Shown: piece after piece, positions 59,329-64,000 of the stretch | Numbering within the stretch: the stretch's first letter is position 1 | Layout of the letters: each line of letters starts with the position of its first letter | Assembly (NCBI GenBank): GCA_932521025.1 | Contig: OW051470.1 | Span: 5,752,501 to 5,816,500 of the forward strand | DNA length: 64,000 nucleotides | Origin: Oscheius onirici | Taxonomy: Eukaryota > Nematoda > Chromadorea > Rhabditida > Rhabditidae | Direction of reading: 5' to 3' | The notes under the pieces: generated by a model | The model's input: the letters and a program-made list of their open reading frames with translations, nothing else | Databases searched by the model: none | What the model was told of the DNA's origin: nothing | Position numbers and translations under genes: made by a program

Positions 59329-60718
59329 ATGTTTTCTTCTACCCGAGTGCTTTCATTCTTCCTCATATGGCTCAACACAGTTCGTCTTTATGTATAATAC
59401 TTGTTCACAGTCTCTTTAGAGAATACTTGCCACTAGTCTTTTACAAGACCGCTCAGTTGCCTGTACATCAATTTCAATGGACGTTTCTCTCACATTCTCG
59501 ACTCCTTTTATTGGCGGTATTTTCACGGAAAAGAGTTTCACAAACCCTCGTTGTCGATGGAAAGGAACGGGAGAGACGCGGATGGTAATTTCGGTCGGGA
59601 TACACAACGAGACAGATTGTGGAGTCATGACGAACGAGGTGAGTCGAATATGGAAACTGTATAAACATCTTTAGACGGCCGGAGAGTTCACTGTCAAGTT
59701 GATAATCAGCCCTGTAGAAGGACTGATAGTCGACGGATTCCAAGCCATCAATGTCCGCTGTATCTACAGTACCCAAGATATCACTCTGACTCTTCCTCCA
59801 GGACCAAATGGCAATGCTCTACAGATACAGTGAGTTCGCTTAAATTAGTTTTAGTTCTGCTCAGAAGCGCCAATGCTGAATCTGGTGTGGTGACTGGAAA
59901 CGGAGGTGCTCCGATGATGGTGATGCAGATCCTGGACGGTCATGGAATCGAAGGTCAGCCGATTGCTCGAGCCGCAGTTGGACAGCGGATAACTCTTGAT
60001 TTGTTGCTGAAAAACACGGCAATCTACGACTTTTACGTCCATTCCTGCTACGCCCACGATGGGTCAAATACTCCAGACGCCTCTATCAGCATCATCGATC
60101 ACAACGGCTGCGGTATTCGTCTTTCGAGGGCAGTCGACGTGCCTGTACTTTCGACTGAATCAGTGAACAAAGGCCCAAAACATGTCTATCTTCACATGTA
60201 TAGTTCAACTTTTACAACAATGAACACCATTTAAGGTATGGATTCCAGTTCACCTCTTCACAATTTGTTCACTTCGAGTGCCAAGTCAAACCGTGTGTCA
60301 ACTCTTGCAGAAGACAGGTAAAGTTTTTGTCTCCGTCATGATTTTTTAAGCAATGTGAACCGGAAGGAATAGACAAGGTTCCTCTGATACCTGCTCTGAG
60401 ACTGAGACGAGAACAACGAACATCCGAGGGCAACTTGTCCACACTGAAACTGCAGACGGTGCTCCAGATTGAGCCACAACAAGTGCAAAAGGCAGCACTA
60501 GGTAAACTTGTATTTGAATCGTAGGTACAACTATTGCAGTGTCTTCTTCTCCGGCGGAGCCATGTCTTGCTCTGTCCACAGTCCTTCCGCTTACCTTATT
60601 GATGGCTGCTGCTTTGGTGGCAACTGCCTGTCTTGTCTGTATTCTCTGCTCTCCTCGGAAAAGAGCAGTTCCTCAACCAGAAAGGCCTTACAGTGTGGCC
60701 CAAGTATTCAACGAGTAA
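59329..60718 (+). CDS. ZP-domain, cuticlin-like membrane protein
   Basis: The first exon (59329-59391) gives a signal peptide (MFSSTRVLSFFLIWLNTV). The exon after the acceptor CTTTAG reads TSLLQDRSVACTSISMDVSLTFSTPFIGGIFTEKSF and continues into a zona pellucida (ZP) domain. It has the family blocks VHSCYAHDG, VDVPVLSTES, FVHFECQVKPCVNSC and the cysteines that pair in ZP-N and ZP-C. A furin-type site RLRREQR follows the domain, then one membrane helix (LPLTLLMAAALVATACLVCILC) and a short basic tail. This arrangement is that of nematode cuticlins and other apical extracellular matrix proteins: cleavage releases the ZP polymer that shapes the cuticle. AATAAA at 60756-60761. Confidence 0.88.
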
Positions 60719-60888
60719 AAGATCTCAAACATTTTTGTACGAATATACAGTAACAAATAAATAGGAGCAATGAGGTGAAAAGATCTACCAGCAGGTTGGA
60801 CTACCCATAGGACTATTTACAGTTTTGTACAAGAAAATAAGTGTGTACAGACAGTGAGAGCACCCGGAGGATACGTGAAAGCGAATGG

Positions 60889-63664
60889 TCAGCAGATCAG
60901 TCCCAATAGATAGAGACGAAGTGTGGGCGAAAGAGGGAGAGCATGTACAATGGATGGAGTGAAAGGGGTGAGAGTTGATCGAAGTTGAAGACGACAGAGT
61001 TGTTGAAGACTCGATGGATTGCGAGCTCTTTTCAGAATATCCCCCTTGAGGATTTGAGGAAGAGGAAGCCGGTCGATGGCCATCGTGTCAAACTCTTCTG
61101 CCAGACTCAGAAGACTCTCCAGAACTTCCGGAGTCTCGCGAGTGGCTGTCAGACGAAGAACATTCCGCAATTGACCACGACGGTCATGTAGAGGAGCCCT
61201 CATAATGACACGAGCACCATAGGCTAAGAATAGTGCCACGATCTGAGGGTCCACCTGAACATTGTTCGTCAGTAACAAGAGACACGAGATATCGAACCTT
61301 ATCAGTGGATTTGAAGTATTCGACAAAGGGACTCTTCAATGAAGCTCCGTCTGGATACACGTGTTGCATATTGGGATCTGCCTTATTCTCGAGAAGAGTT
61401 CGAACAACTTCGCGTTTGTTGACAAGAGCTGAACAGAACCAATTAATAGAAGACATAGAGAACTCACTAGAACAAGCAGCCAAATGAAGAGCTGATCCGA
61501 TAGCAGAATGAACGGCGTTGATGTTGACACTGGCATCCAACAAGACCTGGATCATTTCCGGATCATCCTTCAAAACAGCCATGTCGAGGGGAGACGGTTT
61601 GTCGAATTCCTTCTCCATGTTCACTTGCGCTCCATTTTCGATCAAAAACTTGACTAATTGGATACTTCCAGAGAGACAGGCATAATGTAAAGCTGTTCTT
61701 TTATCTTGACTCTCCAGGGCATGAAGGTTCACGTCCGCTCCATATTTGATGAACAATTTGATCGCCTCGATGCCGTTGTTCTTGAATCGACAAGCTCTCA
61801 TCATTGGCGTAAGTCCTTTACGGTCAAACACGTTTGGATTGGCTCCAAAAGACAGAAGAAGTTCGATGAAATTAACATCGAGTGCACTGACATGGGTAAT
61901 CTCAGGACCATCGAAGTAGATGGTATTGGGAGAGGCCCCTTTCTCCAGAAGAAGTCGAGCACACTCGTAGTGTCCATTCTAAATCATTGAACTCTAGTCG
62001 GATAGAAGACATACCTGGATGGCGAGACGAAGAGGTTCATCGACGGTTTCTCTGCTCGGATAACGAGTTCCTTCCGGAATCTTCGGAGCCTCGTACTGAC
62101 GAACCGTCTCCATGTACTGAAACATGTTGGATACTGACCGACAATGTTTACCTAGGCGGGATACCACATCATCCCGAAAACACAATCACAAGACAGCTTT
62201 TGTTGTTTCCATGTTGTGTGAATTCCTGAGAGAACGCACTTGGATCTTTCGGTCAGGTGCACATTCTCCGTCAATAATCACATTTTCAGAGTTCGATCAC
62301 AAGCGGTTTTCAGTTATGGGGTCACTCGTGCATAGAGCAAATACGCTTGAGCTTACTGTAGAATCTCGACTTTCATTTGGAAGACTCTGGAGTACGCACT
62401 GTCTCTAACGACTTCGTTTTATATTGTTCGAACAGTCGGTCACTCGCATTCTATGATTTTTTAGTTCAAATTTGATTATTCAAAAATGTACTTGATAAGT
62501 GAATGGATGAACTCACCTCCAAAAGAAGCTTGATCATTCGATAGTAGCCGTGTTCGGCGCAGAGATGAAGAGCAGAACAGCCAACTTCGTCTACTGCGTC
62601 CACCTAAATGTATCAGTTTATCAATTTCTGGTGCTCCTCACTTGAGCTCCTTTGGCTAGAAGTAGTTTGGCCGCGGCGAAATAGTTGATGAAACAAGCGT
62701 AATGAAGAGGAGTGAGTCCATGGACTACCGGCTGGTTTGGCTGAAAACATTTTCGTAGAAAGTGCCCAGAAAAGACCGAACCTGAGCACCCGTAATGAGA
62801 AGCAGTCGAATTTCGTCAATCGATGCATAGTTGGATATTTTGTCAGCTAATTGTCGCTGAAAAGTATTGTTTTGAACTGATCGGCGTGTTCGAGTGTTTT
62901 GAGCTGAGCCTCTGGTCACAAACACTCTTGTTGGCGGCACGACACGGATACAATAACAACGGAGAGAGTCAAGAGTGACGAAATCTGCGACCAATTAATC
63001 AGAGAGCTTTTGGGAAAAAACATACTTATTGACTACGTGAGGTTCAAACTCCCTTAGACTTTTACCCTGAAACTGGGGATTATCAGGGGAGAGAACATAA
63101 CACAGGCAAAACTTCAGGGTATTTCCAAATAACTGGTGACTCAATGACTCTTGAACTCTGTCTCGAGCTTCATCTGCTCTCTTCACGTGCCAAAATGAGG
63201 GGAAAAGATCAGCTGTTTGTGCGCATGTGTTTACCAAGACCTTTGGACAAGGACCACCGTCTAGAGACTGGATCAACGCAGAACGATCGTCGATCTCGAT
63301 CCTGGTCAACAGGGACTCTATTTTGGAGGGAATTTGTTGGGAGCATGTGTGAGTCGCAACTGGTAAATATAAACAAGCAGCAAAACATGTTAGCTCTTTT
63401 TGAATCGAATCTCAAAAATGTGGCTCAAGAAGTTTTGAAAATGGTCTACAATTGAACGCTGAACGTGGTCAGCTTCATAGCGGTTTGAGTGAGCAAGAAA
63501 GACTGACAAAAATCTAAATTTTGCCTTTTTACGGGGTTTTCCTTTTTGACGCTCATTGTCCTGGTTGGCTCGCAAATCTGAGCCACTAAAATTCTCAAAC
63601 TACCGACCTGTAGTTGTTGTTGGTGCTCCACAGAGAAGGCAGGATCGTGTTGGGCTACTAACAT
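60889..63664 (-). CDS. Ankyrin-repeat SOCS-box protein (ASB family)
   Basis: Starts MLVAQHDPAFSVEHQQQLQ at 63664 (first exon 63608-63664), then 62782-62856 and further exons down to 60889. It carries a series of ankyrin repeats: HGLTPLHYACFINYFAAAKLLLAKGAQ, VGCSALHLCAEHGYYRMIKLLLE, KRTALHYACLSGSIQLVKFLIENGAQVNME and GSALHLAACS. The C-terminus SSLQQLCRLQLRSTLTPFTPSIVHALPLSPTLRLYLLGL is a SOCS box (L-C-R, IxxLPLPxxLxxYLL). ASB proteins recruit substrates to Elongin B/C-Cullin5 ubiquitin ligases. The first intron is about 750 bases and rests on matching phase; a different start within it is possible. Confidence 0.87.
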
Positions 63665-63894
63665 TTTGTACAGAATGAATTTTCTGAAAGACGAGACTTA
63701 TTAGAAAGAAGAAGAAGCTCGAGAACGGGGAACATTGGTGTCTGTCTGTGCGGGAGAGGCGGGAGGTCACATGAGAGTTGACCACCGCGCGACGAAAATA
63801 CAGCTGCTAGCCAGCTGATCCTATTTTCCGACCTGTGATCTCATCTCTCCAAAATGGAACGGGTGTGCAAAGTGCCCGCTGTCACGGCTCGGGG

Positions 63895-64000
63895 CAGGGA
63901 TGGCAAACCTGGCCGAAAAAGTCGCGCCGGCCAGGTTGGGCCAGGCCAGGTTGTAAACAGGGCGCCAACCTGGTCTAACCGGCCATGTTTGCCATCCCTG
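63895..64000. mobile_element. hAT-like inverted-repeat element (MITE)
   Basis: Terminal inverted repeats of 21 bases, CAGGGATGGCAAACCTGGCCG at the left and its reverse complement (20 of 21 match) at 63980-64000, bound a 106-base unit made of further self-complementary GGCCAGGTT and AACCTGG stretches. Beginning with CAGGGATG fits the hAT superfamily. The unit ends exactly at the window edge, so the right flanking target duplication cannot be checked; the left flank reads GCTCGGGG. Confidence 0.75.

Overview
The window is nuclear DNA of a nematode, most likely a rhabditid (Caenorhabditis-like). Three things point there: most introns are only about 35-60 bases, many with a TTTTCAG-type 3' end; there is a chemoreceptor of the nematode serpentine class; and one-to-one counterparts of worm genes are present (NR4A receptor NHR-6, Nemo-like kinase LIT-1, KSR, NRF-6-type acyltransferase, cuticlin-like ZP protein). 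I rebuilt gene models by reading all frames and joining exons where splice sites and codon phase agree. Except where stated, joins are supported by matching phase plus family similarity recalled from knowledge, not by alignment.

Layout. 1-9 kb: a serpentine receptor (+) and the 13-exon NR4A nuclear receptor nhr-6 (-). 9-15.5 kb: gene-poor, with dispersed repeats. 15.5-21 kb: a small orphan gene and an ankyrin/patatin phospholipase A2 (PLA2G6 type), both +. 21.6-32.3 kb: lit-1/NLK (-), whose short 5' exons lie beyond a 7.2 kb intron. 32.3-37.2 kb: gene-poor, with a small palindromic element and repeats. 37.2-40.6 kb: a 12-exon NRF-6-type acyltransferase and a secreted CAP/SCP protein (+). 40.7-42.9 kb: a Rad60/NIP45-like gene followed closely by the CTD phosphatase ssu-72 (-), operon-like. 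43.2-47.8 kb: coiled-coil protein, two-finger C2H2 protein, and a divergent CK1/TTBK-like kinase with apparent frameshifts (+). 47.9-50.6 kb: mrpl-17 followed by LRRC47 (-), operon-like. 51-55.3 kb: KSR (-). 56-57 kb: RNPS1 (+). 57.1-58.3 kb: a RETREG/FAM134-like short protein and an orphan SH2-like ORF (-). 59.3-60.7 kb: ZP/cuticlin-like membrane protein (+). 60.9-63.7 kb: ankyrin-SOCS box protein (-). The last 106 bases are a hAT-like inverted-repeat element.

Functional themes are signalling (LIT-1 in Wnt/MAPK, KSR in Ras-ERK, NR4A receptor, chemoreceptor), lipid and membrane biology (PLA2G6, acyltransferase, ER-phagy candidate), RNA metabolism (SSU72, RNPS1) and translation (MRPL17, LRRC47). 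No convincing tRNA, rRNA, CRISPR or intact autonomous transposon was seen. The most notable items are the TxE change in the LIT-1 activation loop, two FxFP motifs in KSR, the compact RETREG-like protein, the broken-looking kinase with a hairpin element in its intron, and several undescribed dispersed or palindromic repeats.
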